Of a stretch of DNA of 48,311 nucleotides, positions 12,040 through 23,600 are shown piece by piece. Positions within the stretch are counted from its first letter, which is position 1. Each line of letters begins with the position of its first letter. The DNA comes from Catenaria anguillulae PL171 (lineage: Eukaryota > Blastocladiomycota > Blastocladiomycetes > Blastocladiales > Catenariaceae), in NCBI GenBank assembly GCA_002102555.1, contig MCFL01000187.1:1-48311 (forward strand). Direction: 5' to 3'. Both the position numbers and the translations under genes were made by a program. The notes under the pieces were generated by a model that was not told where the DNA came from, ran no database searches, and worked only from the letters and a program-made list of their open reading frames with translations.

Positions 12040-15000
12040 CTAATGTGACTGGGAATCGCGCACAAGCTTGGTAAACAAGCTCTCTTCGTTCTTGAGCAAC
12101 TCTTGCGGCGGAGCAAACTCGGCCACCTTGCCGTGATCCAACACAAGGATCATGTCCGAGTCGTAAATCGTATTGATCCGATGCGCAATCGTCAGCACCG
12201 AACACTCCTTGAACTCTTGCCGAATCGTCCGCTGCACAATAGCATCCGTCTCGGCATCCGTCGCCGACGTGGCCTCGTCAAAGATGACAATCTTGCGCTT
12301 GCGCAGAATGGCCGCCGCCAACGTCAACAGCTGCTTTTGGCCCGACGAGAAATTGGACCCGCCGTGATCGACTGGTGCCTCGAGCTTGCCCTCAAGCGAC
12401 GAAACAAACTCGGACATGTTGGCCAGCTCGAGCGCACGCCAAATGGCCGCATCGTCGTACTCGCGCAACGGGTCCAAGTTGTCTTGCAAGCTGCCCGCAA
12501 ACAACATGGGATCCTGCGGGATGATGCACAGCTGCGAACGGAGATCCTTGAGCCCGAGCTGCGACACGTCCACGCCGTCAATCTTGATGCGTCCCTCAAG
12601 CGCCTCCATGATACGGAACAGAGCCAGAGTCATGGTACTCTTTCCACTGCCGGTGCGACCCACAATGCCCACTTTCTGGCCCTGGGCGATGGTGATGGAC
12701 AAGTTCTTGAGCACCGGGTCGAGCTCGGGGCGGTACGTGGTCGAGTAGTTGTCAAACTCAATCACACCCGCTTGCGGCCAGTCCTTGGGCGGCTGGAACG
12801 AATCATTGTGCTCGGGCGCCTCCTGGTCCACTTGCGAGTACTGCTGCACACGCTCAACCGAGACCATGGTGGTTTCCATTTGGCACGCTTGATCTACCAT
12901 CTGGCGGAACGAAAAGATGAGCATGTTGGCTTGCGTGATACCAAGACCAATGGACGATGCAAGAGCGCTGCCGCGCGTAAACACGGCCGCGAGACCGACG
13001 CCAAGAACGAGCAGGGAGGCAAGAGCCGTCGAGTAGATCGAGAGCCAGCGAGCAACCGAGTCCGAGAGGTACTTGGCACGAATGTTGCGGTCGAGCGAGG
13101 CAGCGAGTTGCGACGTGTAGTCTTGCTCGACTTGGTAGGCGCGAATCGAGACAATGCCGTGGAGCGTTTCTTCAAACTTTTGGTAAATCGGAGCGGTCGT
13201 GTTCGAGTCCATGCGCTTGAGCTCTGTATCGATAAGAATCGAGAGTGAAAATGTCAGCAATGATCCCAAGTTTCAGAGAGTGAAAGGATCATAAACATAC
13301 CACGGGAAGCGTTCAAGTAATAGTTACCCATGACAAACAACCCAGCAAGCGTAAACGGACAAACGAGCAGCACCCATGTTGTCGAGATGCCCAACACGAC
13401 CATGGATGACATGATGGTTCCGAGTCCAAACATAAAGTTGATGAGGCCGAGAGGAATAGCGAAATCAATCGAGTCAATGTCGCTGCTGAAGCGGTTGACA
13501 ATGCGACCAGCCGGAGTGGTATCAAAAAAGCGCATGGGTGCGCGCATGATGCGGGCAATCAGCGTTGCGTGCAGTTCGCGGGAAGCATTGACCGACATGA
13601 TAACCTGGAAACAGCCACGACTCGAGTCAGCCAGCAGTCCGCACTTGCGCGACAACGAGAAAAATAACGAAAACTTACCAAAGAAATCACAACGAGAATG
13701 CCCATGTTCACGACATTCACGGCAGTAATGCCTGCGTAAATGTAGAGGTACCACAACACGTCGACTGGCTCGTTTTTGACGGACGCCTCGTCCACAGCAG
13801 TCGACATGATCTTCATCCAGTACGAATGGAAGGACAAGATAAAGAGGCTGATGGCAAAGAATGGAATGAAGAGCATGATTCCGCGGCGTCCACATGCCTT
13901 GAGGTAGGCCTTGTACACCGCCCAGGTCACCTTGCCCGACAGCGTATCGTCGTCACCGCGATCCGCGGCCGGCTTTGCACCGTCAGACGACTGGTCATCC
14001 TCGTCATCCGCATGGGTCGACGACATGTGCGAGAGGGAGGTAGGCGAACGCTCGAGATTGGGCATGCGGCGCTTTTGCTTGGGAACGACCGTTTTCTCGT
14101 CGTCGTTGTCGTCTGAGGACGTGTCAGTTGGACTTGAGCGTGAAAACTCGGTCACGAGCTTGAAGATTTCACCCTTTTGGGCCATGACCTCGTCAAAAGT
14201 GCCATGTTCAAACACGGTGCCGTCCTTGATGAGCGCAACATCATCACATTGCGGCAAGTGGTGGACTCCATGCGTGACGAGGAGGACAGACTTTGAGCGC
14301 AAGAGACCGCGCGGGCCGAGAACATGAGTAAAGATGTGACGATCGACATGGGCATCAACCTGGCAATACATAGGAAGAGGAAGGCACGGGTCAGATGTTC
14401 ACATGTGTTTACACACTTGCAAAAATCGGTGACAAGCATGTCAAGACATACCGCGGAGAGACAGTCATCGAGCAAGTAGATGTCACGGCGAGCGTATACG
14501 GCGCGAGCAAGCGAGAGACGAGCCTTTTGGCCACCGGAGAGCTGTTTCAATGAGCAGCGTGAGTGGTTTTTTACATACATGGAATTGCATACTTGGAGTC
14601 GTCGGTCATCAGCGGAAACAAGCCCGTACATTCACGCCCTTATCGCCAATCAAGGTCTGGTCGCCGTCAGACAGAGTTTCCAAGTCGGGCTTGAGCGCAC
14701 ACGCCTCAATGACCCGGTTGTACCATTTGTCGTCGTACTGGTTGTTGAGCAAGATGTTTTCGCGCAAGGTGCCGTTGAAGATCCATGCCGACTGTGGGAC
14801 GTAGGCAATCGAGCCATTGACTTGCACTCGACCCGCTGTCTTGTGCATTTCGCCGAGAATACCGTGCAACAAACTGGTCTTGCCCGTTCCCACGCGACCG
14901 ACCAGGGCAACGAGCTTGCACCGAGGGACACGCAGGTTGACGTTGGTGAGCTCAAACTCGAAACCCGATGCCTTGCCGTCTGAATCGTCGCCAGAAACCA

Positions 15001-16993
15001 CGGCTTGCAACTCGCCACCATCGACAGCCTTGGTCAGTGCCTCTTCGGATTCCGAGACCTTGAGTTTCTTGTTCTTGGTGTTGCCATCGCCATCGTTCCC
15101 AGCAGGCGGGGGCGGGCCGTCCCACTTGAATCCGCCATCGACCACCTCGATCGCCACGGCAGCATCCTTGTCGGTCGTACGGGTGACGGCAGAGCGATCC
15201 ACATCCGCCACATGCAAAAACTCGGAAATGCGGCGGAAGGACACAACGGCTTGGCCAATCTCGGAAATCACATGGAAGAACATGCCAATAGGCTCGATCA
15301 TGATGTTGAGGTAGGCCATGGACACGAATACGACTTCGGACGACAAGCCGTTCGGGTTGCTGCTGGTCCACGAGTAGACCAAAAACGTAAAGAGCGTAAT
15401 CATGATGTCGATCGAGTTGAAGATGCCCACCACCATGGCCAATGCCGTGAACAGGCGGGCCAGTGCCTCTTGTTCCTTTTCGCGGAACGCCACGATGCGC
15501 TTGCGGAAATAGTCTTCGAATCCGTACAGCTTGACCGTCTTCATACCCGAAATCACCTCGTTCAAGAGCTTGATGCGCTTGTCGGCGCTTTCCAGCTTGA
15601 GCTTGTTTTCGCGCATAAACGCACGAGTCTGCACGGCCGAGGCGGGAATGACAAGGACAATGACAGCGAGACCAGCAAAGCACGCAGGGCCAATGATGCC
15701 GTACAAAAAGTACAGGGACAAAGCAATCGAAACAGGCAATGACCAAAGGTCGTTGATGAACATGAATCCACTAATGACTTGGTTGGTATCGGTCGACATG
15801 CGGTTCACGATTTCGCCAATGGACTGGTCCTTGCGCGCAGCCAAGCTCATACCCAGAGCCTTTTGGTAGATTGCCGACGTCAACAGGGTGCGCACACGCA
15901 TGCGGACTTGTGCCATGAGCTGGTTGCCATACGACATGGTCGCCGTTCGCAGGTTGACGGCAAGGAACATGCCCACGGCACAAATGACGCCATCAGAGAC
16001 GTGTGGGAGCGGGATACCGGCAGCGACAAGCTTTTCTTGGTTGAGTGGCGAGTAGGCTGACACGAATGCGAGCAGGCGTTCCAGCAATGCCGGGGAGACA
16101 AATGTGGCGACAATGTTGATTGCGTACGAAAAGGACGAAAGGGCAAGTGGCACCCAGAACCGCGACAAGATTCCCAACAGGAATCGGAGGGTGCTGCCGG
16201 GTCCAGAGTAGGCCGAGAGTTTGTTGAAGAGCGGCGTCAAACGGGCAACGGTCAGGAACCGGTTGGGCTTGTAAATGTCGTCGATCGTGAGCGTGGTGCC
16301 GTTGTTGGCCTTACGCATGAGTGGGAATACCCACGCAAAGGTGAAGCGCGAGAAGACAGAAACGACATTTTCGGGCAGCTCATCGGGTTCCTCGGAGCGA
16401 CCGCCAACAATGATGCTTGTTGCGAGAGCGACAAAGGTGATGCAAGTGTCGATGGCAAACAGCAAAAAGTAGGTCGGGTACGAGGCCGAGACGTCGAGGC
16501 GGATGTACGACTTGAGCGACAGCAGGTTGGCAACCAGTCGGAAAAAGAAGAAGACCGACAAGAGCGTCGACTGGGCAGGCAATTTGACATGCTCGAGGTA
16601 TTGCACAGGAAGCGCAAGAACCTAAATAGTGAACAGAGTAGGCAAGCATGAAGTGTGAGCACAGAACATGTCTCACCTGGAATATCTCGCGAGACGCATG
16701 TGAGCCACAAAAGAACGAACCAGAGCAACGAGGGACAAGATTTGCGACAGCAGCAAGCTCGAATCACCGGATGAGGCAATGATGCCGGCCTTGGATCCCA
16801 CCAGCGCAGCGAGGGCGGCAATCAATGCGAGTTGAAAGTACAGGGTAGCCGAGGCAGGGTACCTCGAGTCACGCTTGACCAGGAAGGCAACTCGGAACAG
16901 GCCGAATGCAATAAAGACGGCCGCCGGTACGGTTTGCAGAACACCATGATGGAAACAAGTGGTGAAATCGAGGATGCCGGACTCAAAGACCAT
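12040..16993 (-). CDS. ABCC/MRP-family ABC transporter (full-length, with TMD0)
   Basis: This is an ATP-driven exporter of conjugates or organic anions, probably vacuolar or plasma membrane. Proposed exons are 16993-16721, 16621-14630, 14541-14452, 14359-13679, 13604-13301 and 13223-12040, giving about 1507 aa. The N-terminus has the ABCC TMD0 signature [14 protein letters not shown]1 has Walker [10 protein letters not shown], the Q-loop in [16 protein letters not shown], signature LSGGQ and Walker [16 protein letters not shown]2 has GRTGSGKST, signature FSSGQ, and Walker [13 protein letters not shown]. The second transmembrane domain includes [21 protein letters not shown] and SRELKRMDS. Intron 1 is uncertain: the obvious GTGAGA donor at 16676 breaks the frame, whereas a GTTCGT donor at 16720 keeps it and rebuilds the YLEH helix. 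All other introns (74-92 nt) are clear. Confidence 0.95.
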
Positions 16994-17895
16994 CTGAGTA
17001 TGTGCGATTCGAACGAAGTGTGTCAGCGATACAGCGAGGGTTCAAGCAGGTCTCGAGTCAAGGAACATGAAACGCACAAGTGGTCGGCTCCAGCCATCAA
17101 CGCAAAGCGGCATAGTGGCAAGATGTGGAATGAAATGATGGCGGAGATGGACAAGCTGTTGAGAGGAAAGTTGTCTGCAGATGTATGGACAAAGGTGCCG
17201 ATCGCCAATGGCAAGGACTTGAAGACATCTTATGTATACCGACACCAGGTGGGGCGATGTAATCAGCGGGCATTGTTGCCTTTGTGCAGTGTGGCGACAG
17301 AAAACCTATTGGCGGCCATGGCTATTCCTGAATGGGTGGATCGGATGGGTACGGGGACCCTGTGTTGATCAATGTGAATGACCTGGCTGACGAGGCACCA
17401 TGTGACTCAATTTTTCCCGATGGTGGACATACGAAACAGGGATCTGCCCATGTCGCCACACGTATTGAATACGTTCACAGATGTTTCGGCAATTGCGACC
17501 ACAGCGGTGTCGTCGATCTAATCAGGGGTGCATACAGGGGTACGAAATCGAGTTATGGTGTACACCCTGGTTCCATCCTCTTTCCCTCCAGATGTAGCGT
17601 TTCCCACGAATTTGATATTGCTCGGATTGCGCGCATCGGACTGGCATATTATTTACACGCAGGTGGTTTCAGCTGTTGGGATCCAATTGATGCAAGATGA
17701 CACGGCCCCTTCTCGGCGTACCTTGGACCTCAACCATGCCTTTTGCCACAATCCAAGACTCTACTCGACCGCCGATGCTTTTTGCACAAGCCTGCGACTG
17801 GTCAGCACCATCCTTGCATTCATTCTATTTGATTTGCACCCACGCATGTACATTGGGCAAATCAAAATTCCAAGTGCACTCGTTGCGAGCAGCCG

Positions 17896-18237
17896 ATGGG
17901 GCTGGACAAGAAACCCAATGTTTCCGTGCTGCTCAAGTCCTTTTTCGGTGCCCCATCACACCCTTGGTTGTTTCAGGGAGATTCAAGACCAGTTTCCATG
18001 TCGTTTCCACCAGTGCCAGCGGCCGGTCAAGTCAAACGTGCGCGTTCAAATGACAACTTCCTCACATCCGTCCCACCGCCGACTCCCATGCCTGGTCAAA
18101 AAGGCGCGACAACACTGCCGCAATCGCCCGCTACCAGTCGAACTCTGCGACTGACGGTGCTATGGATTGCCCTTCTTGGCGCAGGTACTTGTCGGTCCTG
18201 TTCGTCAACCGTGGTGGGTTCTGTGCTCTGTGCGTGA
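17896..18237 (+). CDS. Possible small hypothetical protein (113 codons)
   Basis: An ATG-initiated frame whose protein begins MGLDKKPNVSVLLKSFFG, has a Pro-rich middle (VPPPTPMPGQ) and ends with a hydrophobic stretch LRLTVLWIALLGAG, followed by a GGTACTTGTC sequence that could be a splice donor. Codon choice is only mildly coding-like and no family is recognised. It could be a first exon, a small tail-anchored protein, or chance. Confidence 0.2.
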   Translation: MGLDKKPNVSVLLKSFFGAPSHPWLFQGDSRPVSMSFPPVPAAGQVKRARSNDNFLTSVPPPTPMPGQKGATTLPQSPATSRTLRLTVLWIALLGAGTCRSCSSTVVGSVLCA

Positions 18238-20391
18238 GACGGTTTGGCTGCACGTCGCGTGTTCGATGCAAACACGACTATACGATTCCGATTTAATTCC
18301 GTTTCGTGATTGATGTGACCGCTGCTCAAGTGCCGCATGTTTTGCTGTGCACTTGAGGTGCTCAAGGAGGCAAAAAAAAAAAAAAACGGTTGGTTCAGCG
18401 AGTGGAGGTTGACGAGTGCTGACTGACCTGGTGTTGACCACGAGGATCTGGTCAAGGCGAATACGGAGACGCAACCGGATGCATTCATCAAGTGTATGCG
18501 CAAAAATGGGATGCTATCGGTGGAATGACATAGTCATGTATGGTTGTTATGTATGTAGCTTTAGCAGCGATACTCCATTTTGCCGCTTCGCCTTTATTGA
18601 AAAGGGTCTTTGATCACCGTGTCTCATATTAACGTAATGTCTCACACTGCCTTCCTCTCGGTAGATATGATCATTCATATTCTCAGTGCACTCCCAACAG
18701 AGGACCAGTGCCCACCAGTGCCCAAATTCATTATTGATGCCCTCAAGAGATTTGTTCTTTGCGGTTCCATTTGGTTGTGCCCAACGGCCATCCACCATTC
18801 GCCGCCAAAAGGCATTCGGAAAGGGGCGAGGTAGCGGCCAGCGAGAAGCTTCTGGGAGCAGCTGTTCCATTGCACTCTGTCACATTCTATGTATGAGCAG
18901 CCGAGGGGGCGTTAGTGCAATGAGTCCGCTCCGCATGCATCCCACACGCCGAGAGTGGGTCGACACGTTCCAGTGACTTGGCGGGCTGTTCCCTGACGAT
19001 CCATTGGATACGAGTTCCAGATCTTACTGATCTAATGAACAAGCTCTCTGTCAACCACCGTTGCAGATCGCGTGTGTTTTGGTCGCAGGTTGACAAGGAC
19101 CGTGTCAACGGCCCCCCATTTTTACATGGGACATTGACATACCAATGACAGCCAGTGCGCGCGGACCGCAGCGGGGCATGCGCTCGGGACTTAGAAAAAT
19201 TCAGGGAAACGGTTAGTGTGTACGTGGCAAGCGCACAGCGACATTCCCCGCAACAGTTTATCATCCCAGTCCTTTTCACACGCTTGTTTCTGCCCATATC
19301 TTCATGCAATCCATCATGCGACCCGGGTCTAAACCCTTTGCCATGTATTTACCTCAGTCGCCCTCAACCCACTGTCGCCCCCGGCAACCAAGGCGCAGGC
19401 GCCCAACCACTCGCCACCGTCACAACACCAGTCCAACACTCTGTATCCACCACAACGACAATTGCATGATCGGATCGCCTCGCCTCCGATAGGCCGCAAC
19501 GGGTTCAACCACCCACCACGCCGCCAGCACGCTCACGCCCCGGCCCCGGCCCGGCCAGGCGCGACTGAAACCGGATCCCGCTTTGCCGGCCGGCCTCACA
19601 TGGCACATGGCGGGCGGCGACCTGCCTTGTTCTTTGACGCTTGATCGCGCTTCACGCCACTCGCCCTTGGAGGGCTATCGCATCGCATCGCTATACCATC
19701 GCATCGCCGATCACCCCGCGCCCATGTTGATGGTAGGTTACCCACCCATGATCCTTCCCATGAATCGTCAACGCCGACGCCGTCCCGTACCACTCGCCCA
19801 CTCCCTATCATGCATGCCCGTCACCGCCAGACGCACCATATTCACACGCGGGCTTTCTGCCGCTTTGGGCGTCAAATGATGCCGCGCATGCCACACCATC
19901 GCCGGCATACTATCGCTTCTCATTCGCCTCCTCGTCGGCCTCGTGTCGTTCAACCCCACACCTGCCACACTTCTCCGCCCGTCCATGCCCAATCCTCCCA
20001 GGCTCGAGGCCACCTCAACCATGATCACTCCATGCTTTTTTCGCCCTGTGGTTTTTTCTCTAACGATGCTTTCTCGAACCGAGCAGGTCGTTCGTCACAT
20101 CACCTCCACCACCAACTTGCCATCCCGGCTTGCCCAACAACCGTGAGCTGCCCAGCCCGTCCAGACTCACACGACGCCAGCAACAATTCCGATCACGCTT
20201 CACACGGCCGTCTCTGTTCCGCTCGTTGACCTGTTCCACCTCGGCCGACCGGCCCGGCGGCCTGGGCTCGCCGCTCGCAACCGCGGGTAACCGGATGGCA
20301 GTTTGATGAGCAGCCTGACGAGCTGGTCTTCCGCCGGTCTATGCCTCGATTGATTCTCCATGGCACGCTAGCTGGTCATTTATTCGTCTTC

Positions 20392-20445
20392 CCTCATGCA
20401 AGGGACACTTATGTATGTCCTCATGCAAGGGACACTTATGTATGT
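20392..20445. repeat. Perfect 27-bp direct tandem repeat (two copies)
   Basis: The unit starting CCTCATGCAAGGGACACTTA occurs twice without a mismatch at 20392-20418 and 20419-20445. It lies about 210 bp beyond the stop codon of the recombinase gene, on its 3' side. Confidence 0.95.
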
Positions 20446-20658
20446 CACGATAAAATTGTGTTGTCTTTCAGATAATGTACAACAACAGGCAACGGGCAGC
20501 ACACTACACTACACTTTTCCAACACGGACCCAAGTATACATTGCGCTCATTCGTCCATACACACGCACTTTACACATGCATTCTCGCGAACCCGTCTGAA
20601 CCCCCTACCAATCAATCCTATCCCAAGCGATGAATCTTGACCGAACGCAGCAGCACTT

Positions 20659-23600
20659 TTACCGTGCCTTCGCCTTCCCCTTACCCTTGTCCTGCCCCTT
20701 GGTTTTGGCACTGGCCTTGCTCGTCTCTGTTCTTTGCTTTTTGCTCGATGGTTCACCCGAGTTTGACGAACCCCCCCGTTTGAGCGGCCGCGCCTGTGCT
20801 CCTGCAATTGGCGTTGCGGCAGCACTGCTCTGCTCCACCACCCCAGCCTCTGTGCCCGACCCGCCCCTGCTTGATTCACCTGGCGGCAACCCATCAACCC
20901 GCCCACCGCCACTCGCTACACCACCACTCGCTACACCACCACTCGCTGCACCGCCACCCACCTGCCAACCCCCTTGCCCACCCGCTTGCGCATGTGCGCT
21001 CGCGCTGGCGCCCACATGCCACCTCGACGACCCAGCTTGCGAAAGGTCAACACGACCTGCACTGCCACTCGCTGCACCGCCACCCACCTGCCCACCCGCT
21101 TGCGCATGTGCGTTCGCGCTGGCGCCCACATGCCACCTCGACGACCCAGCTTGCGAAAAGTCAACACGACCGGGATACCCGTCGTGCGTACCGGCATCAA
21201 AGTCAAAATCATCCGGATCTTCACCGTCCTCGCCATCGGCAGCAAACACGGTTCCCGCGGGCGCCATTGCAAATGTGGATGCATGCTCGAATCTGTTGCG
21301 AGCCGCACTAGCCGTGCCTTCATGGGACCAATCCGTATGCATCTCATGCCACTCATGCCAGTCCATGCTTGCTGCGTCGTGACCCAGGGAATGGCTCGAG
21401 CTCGCACGGAATGCGGGGTCCATGGACAGAGTGGATGCCGCCGCGCTTTCTGGCTGTGGTGGCGGGGTTGGTGCGTCGCCGCCGTGCAGGGTTGACGTCA
21501 AGGATTGAGGTGCGATGGCGGCGGCATCAGTGACCGAGGGCGACGCCGAGGGCGACGAGAGCGATTCAGGCTCGGCCTGTTCGGATTCGACTGCAGAGGT
21601 TGATCCTCGCACAAAGGCATGCTTGAAGGCGGATTCGATGCGGCATTTGACAATGTCGCGGTGTGGTGCGAAAAGGTTGTTGCCGCTGTTGCCGCTCGGG
21701 ATAAGTGAGATTGCGGTTGCGGATTCAAGGTGATCCGTTGACTGTGTTGGTGACAATGCGGTGAATACCTGTTATTGTGGGCAAGCAATAACATGAGTGG
21801 CAGTGAAGTGTGCAACATTGCTCAGTTTGATATGGTCATTACATACCTCCTTGCCACCACTCATGTGCTGTACAACCTTTAGCTCCTTGATCCCGTTGCT
21901 GATTGCCGTCAGCGAGTCGCTGGGTTTGCGCTCAGCCACCTCAAGAATCAACTTGAGAGCCTCCCACGCATGGTCGCGATGGTACTTCGAGAGGGACGCA
22001 ACTGCATCGAGTAGCAAGAGCAGCGGCCGCATGTTGCTCCAAACTTGGCGGTCATTGCGACTTGTCCACGCCGTGCTAAACTGGTTGACGAGCGCCCGCA
22101 TTGGCGGGTGCTGACGTACATCCGCCGCCCGAATCATGCCTGGCTCATCGCCGAATGGTGTCCCGTACTGTACAATGCTGCCAGTCGCCTTGAGCACGTA
22201 AAAACCGTCGTACCAAAACTCAACCAGACCTTCAAGGGTCTGCATGTCACCGACACGCGGCAGTTTGTAAGTGGACTGAAGCAATAAGCAGCCATCCTTG
22301 GCCTTCCATTGTTCGTCCGGGACGAGGCTAAAAAAGAGGAACCAATCGATATCCCCTGTGGTGCGCATTAGCGCTTCCAAGCGCGAATCGACGGCGTCCA
22401 GCTGGTTGCCCAGCCTATCCTTGTCCTTTTTAAGAAACATGGAAATTGGCAGCAAGAGCTTGTCGGCGTGATTCTTGTCGGCGAGTTTCTGTACATGTGA
22501 TGCACTGAGAATCTGATTGATTTGACGCTGCGTAAGCGTCAAAGGTGCAGGTGCGGGTGCAGAGACAGACGATGCCAAGTGTGCTTGATTTGCAGCGCGA
22601 ACAAGGTCCTTGTGTGGCACCGTTGGTTGGATGATGCGCTCGGAATGGTTGCGACTGGTGGCGGATGACGACGATGCAGATGCATGCGGCGATAACGAAT
22701 CCAGAGGGCCAGGTGGCGCCGTCGTGGTGGAGCCACGATTCGAGTTCTGTGCGAGCGGGGACGACGATGATGGTGGTGGCGGTGGACGCATTGTGATGGT
22801 GGCAGCGGTGGGTGAGCTTGAGCCGGCAGAATACATGTCGCTATCCTGATGCCCTGATCCATCGTGCCCGCCATCGTGGCCGGCATACCCGACATCGTGC
22901 CTACCTTTCTGCCCACTGCGTGTGAGCTCCAGGTCAGCTGCAAAGGGGTCGGGCTGCTGAAACGCGGCTGCGTGGGCTGGTCAATGTGGAGAAAAAATTG
23001 TGTAAAGTGAGAGTCAGCATGTTCCCATGGCCAGAATATGAACCTGCAACGCACTATTGAGCGATCCAAGGAAGTCCCTTGCTTGCTCTCTCTGCTCCAT
23101 CGCAATCACATTCGCAATGTTGAGTTTCTGCGACCGTTGCACATTGGTCATGCGCTGAGCTGCGGCCTCGGCCTCATCCAACACACTTGCAACCATGGAC
23201 TGCACGTAGTCCTGTGGTCGAGGGGTCGACGGGCGGGAAGACGATGACGACAAGGCCATGGACCGACTTGGCGGCACTGGCGTCATGGTTTCCGTGAACT
23301 GAGGCGGACGGTACGCAGCCGAGCGAGAGGTTGGGGCCGTGGGTGCTTGCATGGAGCCGTCAAGGAGCGGTTTCAGACAAAACACCTTGAGCAGCGTATT
23401 GACGCCGTCGTGCAAAGAAGAAACGAGGTCGCGGACGGTCGCGATCTCCTGGTTGTTTTGCTCGATACGTGCACGCAGGTCGGAAAAATGCGTTTGGCTG
23501 TAGTTTGCGAGGGCATTGACGGCGGCATTGTTGGAGCTGGCGATACTTGATGGAAGATTGTTGACGAAATGTTGAAAGTGGTAGCGTGAGGCGTTGGCGA

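Larger units (their letters stand above)
16994..20658. other. Gene-poor 3.7-kb interval
   Basis: No confident gene. It holds the ABCC promoter region, an unplaced 113-codon plus-strand frame (17896-18237, listed separately), a 14-A tract at 18372-18385 and a perfect 27-bp tandem repeat at 20392-20445. Open frames at 18610-18834 (plus) and 18547-18870 (minus) resemble nothing I recognise. From about 19300 to 20300 the plus strand is C-rich and pyrimidine-rich, unlike the coding segments. Confidence 0.4.

Noticed and set aside
12103-13248. 381-codon plus-strand frame opposite the ABCC second half
   Set aside because: It is antisense to clear NBD2 coding sequence and has no similarity of its own.
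17528-18154. 208-codon plus-strand frame in the gene-poor block
   Set aside because: Cys/His/Ser/Pro-rich with no domain and poor codon character; a shorter overlapping frame (17896-18237) is slightly more plausible and only that is listed, at low confidence.
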